Source: Vibrio bivalvicida
Lineage (GTDB): Bacteria > Pseudomonadota > Gammaproteobacteria > Enterobacterales > Vibrionaceae
Length of the DNA stretch: 64,000 nucleotides
Direction of reading: 5' to 3'
Assembly (NCBI RefSeq): GCF_001399455.2
Contig: NZ_LLEI02000006.1
Location: forward strand, 62,001 to 126,000
Each line of letters begins with the position of its first letter. Positions within the stretch are counted from its first letter, which is position 1. A program made the position numbers and the translations under genes. Shown one piece after another: positions 1 through 8,588 of this stretch. The notes beneath the pieces are model-generated. The model was given only the letters and a program-made list of their open reading frames with translations. It was not told where the DNA came from and ran no database searches.

Positions 1-402
1 GTTGCTGACGAAGTTCGCGTACTAAGCCAACGCACTCATGCTTCGACTCAAGAAATTCAGCAGATGATTGAAATGCTTCAAGGTACGACGGGTAAAGCGG
101 TAGGTATCATGGGTGATAGCCGTCAACTGGCAGATACCAGCGTATCAGATTCAGATGCAGCTGCTGTTAGCTTGACGCAAATCCAAACAGCAGTAGAGCG
201 CATCAGCGATATGGCGACTCAAATTGCTTCAGCAGCAGAAGAGCAGGCATCCGTGACCTCTGAAATTACTCGTAACACAGTGGGCATTCGAGATGTGTCA
301 AATGAACTGGCAGATGAAGCTCATGACGCGGCGTCACAAGCCGCTCAGCTATCCGAGCTGTCTCATGAGCTAGAGCAGGAAATTCAACGCTTTAAGCTAT
401 AA
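1..402 (+). CDS. Methyl-accepting chemotaxis protein, C-terminal end (5' truncated by window)
   Basis: The reading frame is open from base 1 and closes with TAA at 402. The product is all helical heptads typical of a chemoreceptor signalling domain. It starts with VADEVRVLSQRTHASTQEI, the end of the conserved hairpin region, and later has IASAAEEQASVTSEI, which resembles the methylation helix. The protein would span the inner membrane and signal through CheA/CheW. Its sensor part lies outside the window, so the ligand cannot be judged. A strong terminator follows 14 bases after the stop, so this is the last gene of its transcript. Confidence 0.9.
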   Translation, partial: VADEVRVLSQRTHASTQEIQQMIEMLQGTTGKAVGIMGDSRQLADTSVSDSDAAAVSLTQIQTAVERISDMATQIASAAEEQASVTSEITRNTVGIRDVSNELADEAHDAASQAAQLSELSHELEQEIQRFKL

Positions 403-415
403 AGCAATACGTGAT

Positions 416-440
416 AACCCCGAGAAATCGGGGTTTTTTT
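416..440 (+). terminator. Rho-independent terminator after the chemoreceptor gene
   Basis: A 7-bp stem AACCCCG (416-422) pairs with CGGGGTT (429-435) around a 6-base loop and runs into seven T residues. Confidence 0.9.
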
Positions 441-449
441 ATGTGTTTA

Positions 450-464
450 TTTCCAAATTGGAAA
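450..464. promoter_or_regulatory. Perfect 15-base palindrome in the yjjI leader
   Basis: TTTCCAAATTGGAAA is a perfect dyad located about 78 bases before the yjjI start codon. It could be an operator for a dimeric regulator. I do not recognise the regulator, and no clear FNR site is visible in this leader. Confidence 0.35.
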
Positions 465-541
465 ATAGACCTAAACATAATATCAATAGTGGACATTAAT
501 GGCATGGGTTAAAATCCATATAATTAATAAGGATTATAGCC

Positions 542-2083
542 ATGTCTGAAACTCATAATGCATTCCAACAACGTGTAACCAATATCGTTACCGATGCCAA
601 GCTCTCTCCAAAACAGAAGAATCAATTTTTAGCGCTCGAAGCAGAGGCAAGTCTGCCTTACATGAAGGTATCAAAGGATGTCGTTGATGCTATGGAGGCA
701 GGCATTTTGTGTGACATGTTTGAAGGCCATGCACCGTTTAAACCACGTTATGTTTTGCCAGATTACGCAAAGTTCTTAAAGCGCGGCTCTGAGTATTTAG
801 AGCTGGAAGCCGCTAAAGATTTTGATGATGCTATCAACTTGCTGACCATTCTCTACCATCATGTCCCATCGGTGACCAACATCCCCGTCTACTTAGGGCA
901 ATTAGATGATGTTCTACTGCCGTACGTTGGAAATCTCAGTGAAGAGGAGCTTTATACCAAGCTTAAACGATTCTGGATTATGCTAGATAGAACACTGCCA
1001 GATGCGTTTATGCATGTAAACATTGGTCCAACAGATAATATCATTTGCCGAACCATCCTACGAGTCGACTCAGAGTTAAAGCAAATCGCTCCGAACTTAA
1101 CCTTTATGTACGAGGCGAACGTCACCCCAGATGACTTGCTCAGACAAGCGACGGCAAATATTTGCGAGTGCAGTAAGCCTCATATCGCCAATTACCCAAT
1201 GCATGCGGCCGCTTATGGTGAAAAGAAATTCGGCATTGTTAGTTGTTACAATTCTCTGCCTCTTGCTGGTGGGTCGAATACCCTAGTGCGAATGAACCTA
1301 AAAGAAGTTGCATTGCGTTCAAAAGACAGAACAGATTTTCTAGATTATGTCTTGCCATCTTATAGTGAATTAATGATTGAGCTCATGGATGCGCGCAGCA
1401 GTCACCTGCACGAGAAATCGAACTTCTTCAAAGGCTTCTTAACAACAGAGGGCTTGGTTGAAGAGAATCGATTTGCACCGATGTATGGCATTTATGGTAT
1501 GGCCGAAGCGGTCAATATCTTGCTTGATAAAGAAGGTATCAATGAAAAATACGGGCATAGTCATCAGGCAAATCGACTCGCACTCGCAATATCTGAAAAG
1601 CTCGCTCACCTCGTCGATAGTAGCCCAGTGAAATATGGCTTAGAGGGCAAGGCACTGCTTCATGCTCAGGGCGGGATCAGCTTGGATGAAGATGTGACAC
1701 CTGGTGTTCGTATCCCTTATGGCACCGAGCCAGATCCTGTGTCTTATGTTCAAGCAACCGCTGAGCAGCACAAATATTACACCTCTGGCATCAGTGATAT
1801 TTTGACCATAGATGAAACGGTGAAATCCAACCCCGAAGCTATGTTCAATTTGTGTAAAGGCGCTTTGAAGCAAGGTTTTAGGGAGTTTACCGCGAACGTT
1901 GCGTCTAATGATTTAGTCCGTGTTACGGGTTACATGATTAAGCTTTCTGATATCAATAAGTTTGCCGAGGAAGGCTCACGTAAAAACACTACTTTCTTGG
2001 GAGCTGAGGCGGCAAAGAACACTGGAATACTAGACCGTTCACCTCGCGTGGTAAGCATGGAAACAGAGCCAGTTTACAAGTAG
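542..2083 (+). CDS. yjjI: YjjI family glycyl radical enzyme
   Basis: The 513-residue protein is about the size of E. coli YjjI (DUF3029 family), a glycyl radical enzyme whose substrate is not established. A candidate active-site cysteine lies in GIVSCYNSLPLAGGSN (about residue 236). The C-terminal sequence LVRVTGYMIKLSDINKF carries the RVxGY-type glycyl-radical motif. Glycyl radical enzymes work under anaerobic conditions and need a radical-SAM activase, which is encoded 12 bases downstream (yjjW), so the two form an operon. The ATG at 542 is preceded by AAGGA at good spacing. The family call is firm; the reaction is unknown. Confidence 0.9.
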   Translation: MSETHNAFQQRVTNIVTDAKLSPKQKNQFLALEAEASLPYMKVSKDVVDAMEAGILCDMFEGHAPFKPRYVLPDYAKFLKRGSEYLELEAAKDFDDAINLLTILYHHVPSVTNIPVYLGQLDDVLLPYVGNLSEEELYTKLKRFWIMLDRTLPDAFMHVNIGPTDNIICRTILRVDSELKQIAPNLTFMYEANVTPDDLLRQATANICECSKPHIANYPMHAAAYGEKKFGIVSCYNSLPLAGGSNTLVRMNLKEVALRSKDRTDFLDYVLPSYSELMIELMDARSSHLHEKSNFFKGFLTTEGLVEENRFAPMYGIYGMAEAVNILLDKEGINEKYGHSHQANRLALAISEKLAHLVDSSPVKYGLEGKALLHAQGGISLDEDVTPGVRIPYGTEPDPVSYVQATAEQHKYYTSGISDILTIDETVKSNPEAMFNLCKGALKQGFREFTANVASNDLVRVTGYMIKLSDINKFAEEGSRKNTTFLGAEAAKNTGILDRSPRVVSMETEPVYK

Positions 2084-2095
2084 TAGGGCACAGCA

Positions 2096-2962
2096 GTGAG
2101 TGAGAAGTCAGCGTTAGTTAGCCGCATTCTTAATTTCTCTTGTGTTGATGGGCCGGGCAATCGCCTGGTCATCTTTCTACAAGGGTGTAACTTCGATTGC
2201 TTAAATTGCCATAACCCACATACGATCAATCATTGTAATCACTGTGGTGATTGTGTTGACTCATGTCCTACACAAGCGTTAGCTATGACTGATAACAAAG
2301 TGGTTTGGGATGAAGGGCTTTGTACTCACTGCGATAAATGTATCGATATCTGTGGTCACAAATCGAGCCCCAAGATTAGGCGTTACAATGTCACTCAGAT
2401 CTTGGAGGTCATCCGTAGCCAACACTTCTTTATATCCGGTATCACGGTTTCGGGTGGAGAGGCCACCCTTCAGCTCCCGTTTATCATAGCACTATTTAGT
2501 GCCATCAAAGCAGACCGAGAGCTAGGACACCTAACTTGTTTCATTGATAGTAACGGCTATTTACCTATTCACGCCTGGGAAAAAGTTATACCTGTTCTTG
2601 ACGGTGTTATGCTCGATTTAAAATCATGGCAGAGCGAAACGCATCAATGGTTAACGAGAAGAGACAATCATAGAGTAATAGATTCGATTCGCTATCTAGC
2701 AAGCGCCAAAAAACTACATGAGCTTAGGCTGTTACATATTCCGGGTAAAAGCGATCTGGATAGTGAAATCGATGAGGTTGTTAAATTGATTCGCTCACTG
2801 CCGGCCGACGTGATAGTTCGGCTTAATGCGTTTCAGCATCATGGGGTGAGTGGGCAAGCACTAGAGTGGGCAAAATGTAGTGAAGTTGAGATGAATCGGT
2901 TTCACTCACTTATTGCAGATAGAATTGTCCAACCGATACTTACCCCTGCTATTTATACTTAG
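2096..2962 (+). CDS. yjjW: YjjW family glycyl radical enzyme activase (radical SAM)
   Basis: This 288-residue protein should generate the glycyl radical on YjjI. The radical-SAM cluster motif is in FLQGCNFDCLNCHNPH (CxxxCxxC, about residues 30-37). It is followed by a ferredoxin-like insert with cysteine clusters, HCNHCGDCVDSCP and CTHCDKCIDICGHKS, which should bind two more [4Fe-4S] clusters as in other activases. The SAM-binding glycine motif is ITVSGGEATLQ. The start is GTG at 2096, with AGGGCA upstream. The TAG at 2960-2962 overlaps the stop codon of the convergent LysR gene. Confidence 0.92.
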   Translation: MSEKSALVSRILNFSCVDGPGNRLVIFLQGCNFDCLNCHNPHTINHCNHCGDCVDSCPTQALAMTDNKVVWDEGLCTHCDKCIDICGHKSSPKIRRYNVTQILEVIRSQHFFISGITVSGGEATLQLPFIIALFSAIKADRELGHLTCFIDSNGYLPIHAWEKVIPVLDGVMLDLKSWQSETHQWLTRRDNHRVIDSIRYLASAKKLHELRLLHIPGKSDLDSEIDEVVKLIRSLPADVIVRLNAFQHHGVSGQALEWAKCSEVEMNRFHSLIADRIVQPILTPAIYT

Positions 2963-3873
2963 CCAGCGGTAGTCAATTGCTGGTGGAGCCAGTGTAGTGC
3001 AGGGTTGTTTAAGCTTGCTTGGTTCCACACTAAGCTATAGGCGACCTTGCCATACTCAAAAGGAAGAGGTTTAGAGACTAAGCCTTTTGCTTGCGCTGCA
3101 TTTTCAGCCCACATTTTAGAGCAGGTCAGTAAGTGCTCTGAATGGTGACACATGATCGCGGCAGCGCCGAAATCCGCAACGGACATTGCCACTTTACGAG
3201 CGCCGTATTTTTGTGTCAGGTTTTGCTCGAAGTAGGGCTCAGCGAGATCTTTGTCCAGAATACCGATATGCTGATACGAGAGGTATCCGTGTATATCCAA
3301 ATCGCTATTTGAGAGTGGATGCTGCTCTGACATCAAGCACACCATCTCATCTGAATGAATCTGCTTCCACATTAGCTCTCGGCTACGAGTCGGCGGTTGG
3401 CTAATATCATGCGGTAAGATCATAAAATCGACTTGCCCCCGCACTAATGCATCAAAACTTAACTGCTCTTTCGCATAAACATTGATAGCTCTCGCGTTGG
3501 CAAGCTGTTTTACGATGAGTGCGATTTTTGACGCGAACAGTTCAAAGGTACTTTCGCGCATAGAGAGAGAAATTGTTCCCTCAAATTCCGCTGGTTTGAA
3601 AGCACCTTGGTGCAAAATACCATTCATGCTCGACAATATTTTATGAACTTCAGAACCAATACTAAGCGCAAATGGCGTTGGAATTAATTGGCCTCCCTCA
3701 CGGTAGAACAGCTCATCTTTAAGTTGATCCCGCAGCTGATTGAGAGTTTTACTCACACTTGACGGGGTAACGCATAGGACCTTGGCGGCATTGGTCACGC
3801 TATGAGTACTGAGAAGGACATGTAACACGGTAAGGTGTTTAAGGCTGATTCGAGAAAGGGCTGGGTAATCCAT
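2959..3873 (-). CDS. LysR family transcriptional regulator
   Basis: The 304-residue protein has an N-terminal winged helix-turn-helix (about residues 12-70, with VTNAAKVLCVTPSSVSKTLN as the recognition region) and a C-terminal effector-binding domain of the LysR substrate-binding fold. The effector is not evident. The gene is convergent with yjjW and their stop codons overlap by four bases, so neither has its own terminator here. Its targets cannot be read from the sequence, and adjacency to yjjIW is not proof of regulation. Confidence 0.88.
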   Translation of the reverse strand: MDYPALSRISLKHLTVLHVLLSTHSVTNAAKVLCVTPSSVSKTLNQLRDQLKDELFYREGGQLIPTPFALSIGSEVHKILSSMNGILHQGAFKPAEFEGTISLSMRESTFELFASKIALIVKQLANARAINVYAKEQLSFDALVRGQVDFMILPHDISQPPTRSRELMWKQIHSDEMVCLMSEQHPLSNSDLDIHGYLSYQHIGILDKDLAEPYFEQNLTQKYGARKVAMSVADFGAAAIMCHHSEHLLTCSKMWAENAAQAKGLVSKPLPFEYGKVAYSLVWNQASLNNPALHWLHQQLTTAG

Positions 3874-4003
3874 AGATAACGAGAGTTGATTACGGTCTGC
3901 TACTTATACCTTTTCGCCCTAACAATTGATAGAGGAAGAGATCAAATAAGCGACTTGGCCGAGTTTGGCTAAACTCTAATTGATAGAATGATTAGGAGTG
4001 GTT

Positions 4004-4540
4004 ATGAGTCAGTTAATTAAGTTGATCGCGTTTATCATCGCAATAAGCTCTTTTCATGTTAATGCACAAGAGGAAGAGGAGAGTGAGGAGAGCAACAATA
4101 GTTCCAAAACGCCGCCAAGTGCCGAAGCGATGGACACCGATGGTGATGGGCTGGTATCGCGAGAGGAGTTTAATCAGTTCCGCTTTGGAGGTGATGATGG
4201 TGACGAGGAGGAAGAGGGCGATGAGTCTGTACAAAAAGGAGATGGACTCAGTGCGTTTGCCTCATTCGATAAAGATCGCGATGGTTTTGTTACTCAAGAA
4301 GAGCTAGAAGCGCATGCCAAATACTCGAATCCGGGTAATGGTACTGGTGAGTTGAAAACAAATAAACAATCACCAGACGCCCGCACAAACTCTTCGAGCT
4401 CGCGGAGCCAAGGAAAGGGTAATAGTAGCGAAAGCCGAGGCAATAGCGGTAATAGCAACAAAGGCGGAGGCGACAAAGGGGGCGGTAATCGCGGAGGTGG
4501 TAACAGCGGTGGGGGGAACAAAGGTGGTAAGAATAAATAG
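4004..4540 (+). CDS. Exported EF-hand calcium-binding protein with Gly/Asn/Lys-rich tail
   Basis: The ATG at 4004 is chosen over GTG at 3998 because AGGAG lies 5 bases before it. The product is 178 residues. A signal peptide ending in FHVNAQ is followed by a very acidic stretch. Two EF-hand loops are clear: DTDGDGLVSREEF and DKDRDGFVTQEEL, both with canonical acidic positions. The last 60 residues are low-complexity Ser/Asn/Gly/Lys, ending in GGGNKGGKNK. This looks like a periplasmic or surface calcium-binding protein. Its partner and role are unknown. Confidence 0.8.
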   Translation: MSQLIKLIAFIIAISSFHVNAQEEEESEESNNSSKTPPSAEAMDTDGDGLVSREEFNQFRFGGDDGDEEEEGDESVQKGDGLSAFASFDKDRDGFVTQEELEAHAKYSNPGNGTGELKTNKQSPDARTNSSSSRSQGKGNSSESRGNSGNSNKGGGDKGGGNRGGGNSGGGNKGGKNK

Positions 4541-4713
4541 CGAAGCACAGAGCTAGTTTTTTCTCGCTCGTACAAAAGTGAAACCCTGGTATTCAGGAAG
4601 CAACCTCTACTAATGTATGTCAGACTCCTTTGAGTATATTCGCTGACCTACAGAGAAAATGCTGGTTTAATTATGCTCTGTTTTGAATTGCCAATTTGAT
4701 AATTGCGGTGAAA

Positions 4714-4742
4714 TCAAAAATGCCCTCAAAAGTGAAGGCATT
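4714..4742 (-). terminator. Rho-independent terminator of purC
   Basis: Reading the minus strand, AATGCC (4742-4737) pairs with GGCATT (4724-4719) around a loop containing TTCACTTTTGAG, then runs into TTTTTGATTTC. It lies just after the purC stop. Confidence 0.75.
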
Positions 4743-4759
4743 CGATTCGGCAGGGGAGG

Positions 4760-5863
4760 TTAATCGATCAGGCCGTAATCGCGGCTAAGGATATCGATGA
4801 TTTCCTGTTTTGGGTTATTGCTTAACTCAATCTTGCCACCTGTGATCTTCTCTGCGATGCCTAAGTAAGTTTTAGATATGTCCATTAGTGCCTCTAGCGG
4901 TAGTGCGTTATCACACGCTAATGCTGCACGCTCGTCCATGCGCTCTTTGTTAAGTAAGATATCTGGTTCAGGGAAGTGGTTAAGTAGGAACTGACGAAAG
5001 CCTTCTTTTGAATTTTCGACAATGTTACCCGTATCGTATTCTAGCTCGTCCCAAATGCGTGATGAATCTGGAGTACCAACCTCATCCATGTAGATAAGCT
5101 TCTCGTTACCCGCAGCATCATGCACATAACCAAACTCAAACTTAGTATCGACAAAGATTTGCTCAACTTGTGCGAGAGCGTTACTAATGACAACAAAGCC
5201 TTCGCGGAGTAACTTCTCGTACTGATCGATGTCTTCTGCCTTAGAAAAGTTAAATGCGGCGAAGTTATCTACGATGTTCTGACGCGTGATGTTGACGTCA
5301 TCGGCTTCAGGCACGCCCGGAATACCTTTTAAAATGCCTTTCGTTGAAGGTGTCATCAGCAGCTCTGGTAGCGCTTTATCCTTTTCTAGTCCTTCTGGTA
5401 ACTCAATACCACAGAACTCTCGTTCGCCTTTCTCATAAGAGCGCCACATTGAGCCAGTAATGTACTGGCGGCAGATCGCTTCGATCATAATTGGTTTCGC
5501 TTTTTGAACGATCCAAACGAAAGGGTGGGGAATATCAAGGATGTGGCTGTCAGCTAAGCCGTGGTCCTTAAAAAGCTTAAACCAATGATTTGAAATAGCA
5601 TTGAGCGCTGCGCCTTTACCAGGAACCCCTTTAAGTCCGCCTTCGGCGTGCCAAATACAGTCGAATGCTGAGATACGATCACTTATAACCATAATGGCTA
5701 GCGGCGCGTCTGGGGCGACGTCATAACCTTTTTCTTGGATAAGACGCTTGCTGTCTTCTTCAGTGAGCCAGTAAACAGAGCGAACTTTTCCGCTGTGGAC
5801 GGGTTTATCGGTGCGAATTGGAAGATCATCGTTAACAGCGAGAACTTGATCAGCGAGACTCAT
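4760..5863 (-). CDS. purC: Phosphoribosylaminoimidazole-succinocarboxamide synthase (SAICAR synthetase)
   Basis: PurC joins CAIR and aspartate using ATP in de novo purine synthesis. Recognisable motifs are [12 protein letters not shown] near the N terminus (nucleotide-binding region), [11 protein letters not shown], and [20 protein letters not shown] (substrate site). The start chosen is the ATG at 5863 (MSLADQVLA), preceded by AGGAATG, rather than an ATG eight codons upstream. The 367-residue product is much longer than the roughly 237-residue enterobacterial enzyme and matches the long form I know from Vibrio. A perfect PurR palindrome lies 98 bases upstream, so purine repression is expected. 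The gene is monocistronic. Confidence 0.95.
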   Translation of the reverse strand: MSLADQVLAVNDDLPIRTDKPVHSGKVRSVYWLTEEDSKRLIQEKGYDVAPDAPLAIMVISDRISAFDCIWHAEGGLKGVPGKGAALNAISNHWFKLFKDHGLADSHILDIPHPFVWIVQKAKPIMIEAICRQYITGSMWRSYEKGEREFCGIELPEGLEKDKALPELLMTPSTKGILKGIPGVPEADDVNITRQNIVDNFAAFNFSKAEDIDQYEKLLREGFVVISNALAQVEQIFVDTKFEFGYVHDAAGNEKLIYMDEVGTPDSSRIWDELEYDTGNIVENSKEGFRQFLLNHFPEPDILLNKERMDERAALACDNALPLEALMDISKTYLGIAEKITGGKIELSNNPKQEIIDILSRDYGLID

Positions 5864-5960
5864 TTTGACATTCCTATACTTTAGCAAGGTGGTGAAATTA
5901 TCTACGCAGATAATTTATTTGCTTCGCATAATACCAGAACTATTTTGTGCTGCCACAGAA

Positions 5961-5978
5961 AAAGCAAACGTTTGCTTT
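5961..5978. promoter_or_regulatory. PurR operator (perfect 18-base palindrome)
   Basis: AAAGCAAACGTTTGCTTT is a perfect palindrome with the GCAAACGTTTGC core of PurR operators. It is placed 98-115 bases upstream of the purC start on the opposite strand. Confidence 0.92.
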
Positions 5979-6017
5979 GATTTTTCTCTATATGGTGGAA
6001 AACAGCTCAATAGGATG

Positions 6018-6051
6018 CAAAAAAGAAAAGGCCCCTCGGTTAAAGAGGGGC
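6018..6051 (-). terminator. Rho-independent terminator of sulA
   Basis: On the minus strand GCCCCTC and GAGGGGC (6051-6045 and 6037-6031) form a 7-bp stem with a 7-base loop, followed by CTTTTCTTTTTTG. Confidence 0.9.
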
Positions 6052-6078
6052 GAAAAGACAGTGAATTTGTTGAGCTTA

Positions 6079-6474
6079 TTAGTGGTACTGGTTGAATCTG
6101 CCCTCAACGAAAAAGACTTCGCACTGGAACTGTTTGCCATGAACGCGCAGCAGGCTTTGCTCGATCATAGGGATATTGTTAGATGCGATTACGGCACTTG
6201 CGTTACCGGATTCAATCGCTTTTTTGACGATCTCAAACTCAGACTGTTTTTGCGATGGCTTCATTTGAATGATCTTTTTACAGCTAACATGATAAGAAGC
6301 AAATTGCTCATAATCTGGACGAGGGCACTCTGCAGTAAACAAGATCCATTGTTGCTGCCCTGAAAGACCAGCTAGGCGACTTAGCGTTGTGTTATCAATG
6401 CTCATTGGTACCGTAGGTTGAGCCAAAACATTGTATTTAGAGAACGTGTGAGCTTGAGTATGTGCCTGAATCAT
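6079..6474 (-). CDS. sulA: SOS-induced cell division inhibitor SulA
   Basis: The 131-residue product is similar in layout to enterobacterial SulA. It has an N-terminal variable part, then a RecA-like fold with LSRLAGLSGQQQWILFTAEC and an IESGNASAVIASNNI segment, and a C terminus ending in NQYH where E. coli SulA ends in SNLYH. SulA binds FtsZ and blocks septation after DNA damage. The start at 6474 (MIQAHTQ) follows AAGGA. A longer frame upstream would run through the LexA box and is rejected for that reason. The LexA box 23-38 bases before the start makes SOS control nearly certain. Confidence 0.88.
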   Translation of the reverse strand: MIQAHTQAHTFSKYNVLAQPTVPMSIDNTTLSRLAGLSGQQQWILFTAECPRPDYEQFASYHVSCKKIIQMKPSQKQSEFEIVKKAIESGNASAVIASNNIPMIEQSLLRVHGKQFQCEVFFVEGRFNQYH

Positions 6475-6496
6475 AATTACTGTCCTTACGTACATG

Positions 6497-6512
6497 CTGT
6501 ATGTATATACAG
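6497..6512. promoter_or_regulatory. LexA (SOS) box upstream of sulA
   Basis: CTGTATGTATATACAG matches the CTGT-N8-ACAG SOS consensus exactly, including the alternating AT core. Confidence 0.93.
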
Positions 6513-6684
6513 TAGTTTTTATTGATGGCGATAGCAAGCATTTTTGTGCAGGTTTTAAGCAGAAAATTGCTGGCACTTCTGATGTTTCTGGTGTAATACG
6601 TTGTATTTATGGGTTTTATTCGTTTTTAGGCGAAATTTGATGTAGAGAGGGAATCGACAAAAATGTGAGCTAGAACAGAATAAG

Positions 6685-6725
6685 TTATCCAGTGTTATAC
6701 AGTAGTTTCGAATAACACTGGATAA
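6685..6725 (-). terminator. Long 14-bp hairpin after the glycerophosphodiesterase gene
   Basis: TTATCCAGTGTTAT (6685-6698) pairs perfectly with ATAACACTGGATAA (6712-6725) around 13 bases. On the minus strand it follows the gene ending at 6740 by 14 bases. The tract beyond it (CTTATTCTGTT) is only weakly T-rich, so termination may be modest. Confidence 0.6.
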
Positions 6726-6739
6726 AGAAGGAGAGGAGA

Positions 6740-7441
6740 CTAAAGGAATCGTTCAGGGTAATCACTAAAAATAGCATCAAGGTTTGGCAGGTGTTTTAAC
6801 GAGCCTGGGTTGTTGACGGTATAGCTCCACACTTGGTAACCCTGCGCTTTTAAGTGTTCTACCAGTCGTTTGTTGGCCCAACGATAGTTGATATTACAGC
6901 TGAACGCGCCTACTTGCTTTAGCAGCTGTTTAGTCTTGCTATCAAGGCGATTGCAAAGAACACCAATTTTGTATTGCGGCAACTGTTGATAAAGTTGATG
7001 GATGATTTGATGGCTAAAGCTTGAAATAACAATCTGGTGGGGATCAACCTTTGCCTCTTTGAGTTGCTGCTTAAGTCGTTGGCATACGAACTGTGGGTCG
7101 TGTCTATCGATTTTAATCTCAAGATTAAGCTTTAAGTTGTGCTCGGCGCTCATTTGCAGCAATTCTGATAAGCTCAAAATTGACTCATGGCTAAAACGCT
7201 TATCAAACCACTGGCCAAAATCATACTGCTTAAGTTGCTCTAGCGTTAATGAATCCAAACGTCCAACACCATCGCTGCATCTATTAATAGTATGATCGTG
7301 ACAAATAACTAAGTGGTTATCTTTTGTTGGCTGGATATCAACCTCAACCCATTCCAAACCAAGCTTAATTGCTGCTTCAATACTCGATCTAGTGTTTTCA
7401 GGGTAGTGTCCTGCGACACCTCGATGCCCAACAATAATCAT
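6740..7441 (-). CDS. ugpQ: Cytosolic glycerophosphodiester phosphodiesterase
   Basis: The 233-residue protein hydrolyses glycerophosphodiesters to glycerol-3-phosphate and an alcohol. The GDPD signature is complete: GHRGVAGHYPENT (catalytic HRG and EN), EVDIQPTKDNHLVICHD (metal-binding E and D, catalytic H) and LNLEIKID. No signal peptide is present, so it resembles cytosolic UgpQ rather than periplasmic GlpQ. The symbol is given on that basis; no ugp transporter genes are nearby. The start at 7441 (MIIVGHRG) is the only one that keeps the first strand intact. Confidence 0.9.
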   Translation of the reverse strand: MIIVGHRGVAGHYPENTRSSIEAAIKLGLEWVEVDIQPTKDNHLVICHDHTINRCSDGVGRLDSLTLEQLKQYDFGQWFDKRFSHESILSLSELLQMSAEHNLKLNLEIKIDRHDPQFVCQRLKQQLKEAKVDPHQIVISSFSHQIIHQLYQQLPQYKIGVLCNRLDSKTKQLLKQVGAFSCNINYRWANKRLVEHLKAQGYQVWSYTVNNPGSLKHLPNLDAIFSDYPERFL

Positions 7442-7525
7442 ATGGTTATTCTCTATGATGGAAAGGGAACAGATTACTCTTTAGCGAGAATTTTGGATAG
7501 ATAATTCATAGCCATTGTAGTCCAA

Positions 7526-7546
7526 ATCTGACACTATCAGTCAGAT
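7526..7546. promoter_or_regulatory. Inverted repeat in the ugpQ/EamA divergent region
   Basis: ATCTGAC and GTCAGAT form a perfect 7-base dyad with a 7-base centre. It lies 47 bases before the transporter start and could be an operator or a leader hairpin. Confidence 0.35.
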
Positions 7547-7592
7547 ATTAATAATAAAATAGATAGGTCGATAGACCATAGAGAGAGTTAAA

Positions 7593-8465
7593 TTGAACGC
7601 TGAACGTAAAGCTGCTTGGATCCTATTTATAACTACCGCTCTCGCTGGGTTAGGGTGGATCTTCTCTAAAGAGACAATACAAGGTCTCCCTCCATTTGGT
7701 TTTGTTGGGCTGCGCTTTCTTGTGGCTTCGATATGTCTATTACCTTTATGCTACAAGCGCTTTAGAGACCTGACCACTCAACTTTTATTGCAGGCGATAG
7801 GAGGTGGGAGCATTCTTGCTTTGGCTCTGCTTACTTGGGTCTATGCGATTTCTATTAGCGAGACCCTAGGTGAAGGTGCCTTTATCGTTAGCCTGTCTAT
7901 GATTATCGTGCCGATTATTGCCTGGGTTCTTTATCAAGAGCGTCCTAAAAGGGCTTTTTGGGTTTCTATGCCTATAGCCATTGCGGGCTTAGCAATGCTG
8001 TCGTTAACGGATGGGTGGAAAAGCTCTGCAGGACAGCTGTGGTTTTTAGCCAATGCCTGTCTGTTGGCGCTTCACTTTAATGTAAATAGTAAGTTGGCGC
8101 AAAAAGTCCCTGTTCTTATGTTGACATGCATTCAACTGTTCGTGACCGGAGTGCTTGCACTGGTCGCCTCCTTGATATTTGAAACCATCCCGGAAAGCGT
8201 TGAAACTTCCATATGGGGATGGTTTGCGTTAAGCGCACTGCTTGCGACAAGCCTTAGATATGTCATGCAAACTTTGGGGCAGAAAGGGTGCAACCCTGCC
8301 AATGCCGCACTGATCATGTTGCTAGAGCCAATCTGGACGGTCATTCTCAGTATTCTTTGGTACGGAGAACAACTGTCGCGCAATAAATTGATTGGTTGCA
8401 GCCTCATTTTGCTTGCGCTGATTTTCTATCGAACCGATGGACGATTGTTTAAAGGAAGAAACTAG
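7593..8465 (+). CDS. DMT family (EamA) membrane transporter
   Basis: The 290-residue protein has ten hydrophobic segments in two EamA repeats. The first repeat begins AAWILFITTALAGLGWIFSK and the second near SAGQLWFLANACLLALHFN. The repeat ends GEQLSRNKLIGCSLILLALI are typical. Such proteins export metabolites or amino acids from the cytoplasm, and the substrate cannot be inferred. The start is a TTG at 7593 with GAGAGA upstream. It is divergent from the glycerophosphodiesterase gene. Confidence 0.88.
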   Translation: MNAERKAAWILFITTALAGLGWIFSKETIQGLPPFGFVGLRFLVASICLLPLCYKRFRDLTTQLLLQAIGGGSILALALLTWVYAISISETLGEGAFIVSLSMIIVPIIAWVLYQERPKRAFWVSMPIAIAGLAMLSLTDGWKSSAGQLWFLANACLLALHFNVNSKLAQKVPVLMLTCIQLFVTGVLALVASLIFETIPESVETSIWGWFALSALLATSLRYVMQTLGQKGCNPANAALIMLLEPIWTVILSILWYGEQLSRNKLIGCSLILLALIFYRTDGRLFKGRN

Positions 8466-8588
8466 GTTTCGAAATTGCAATGGCAGTATATGCTAATATT
8501 TATTTTGAGTGCGAAATTAAATTGGAATTATTGATGAAGTTGTTAGTACAATCCAAAGTTAAGAGGTAATGCTTACAGGGAAAGATAA

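Noticed and set aside
480..500. Possible FNR half-site (ATATCAATAG) before yjjI
   Set aside because: Only one half matches; the other half is too far from consensus to claim, though anaerobic control would make sense.
4425..4530. GGN-rich tract as a possible tandem repeat or CRISPR-like array
   Set aside because: It encodes the low-complexity tail of an exported protein; units are irregular and have no spacers.
4294..4575. Minus-strand frame rich in Pro and Leu opposite the EF-hand gene
   Set aside because: It is the complement of the Gly/Asn-rich repeat tail; composition explains the open frame.
6691..6712. Second LexA-like half (TACAGT) near 6698
   Set aside because: It lies in the loop of a 14-bp hairpin and lacks the matching CTGT half at eight bases.
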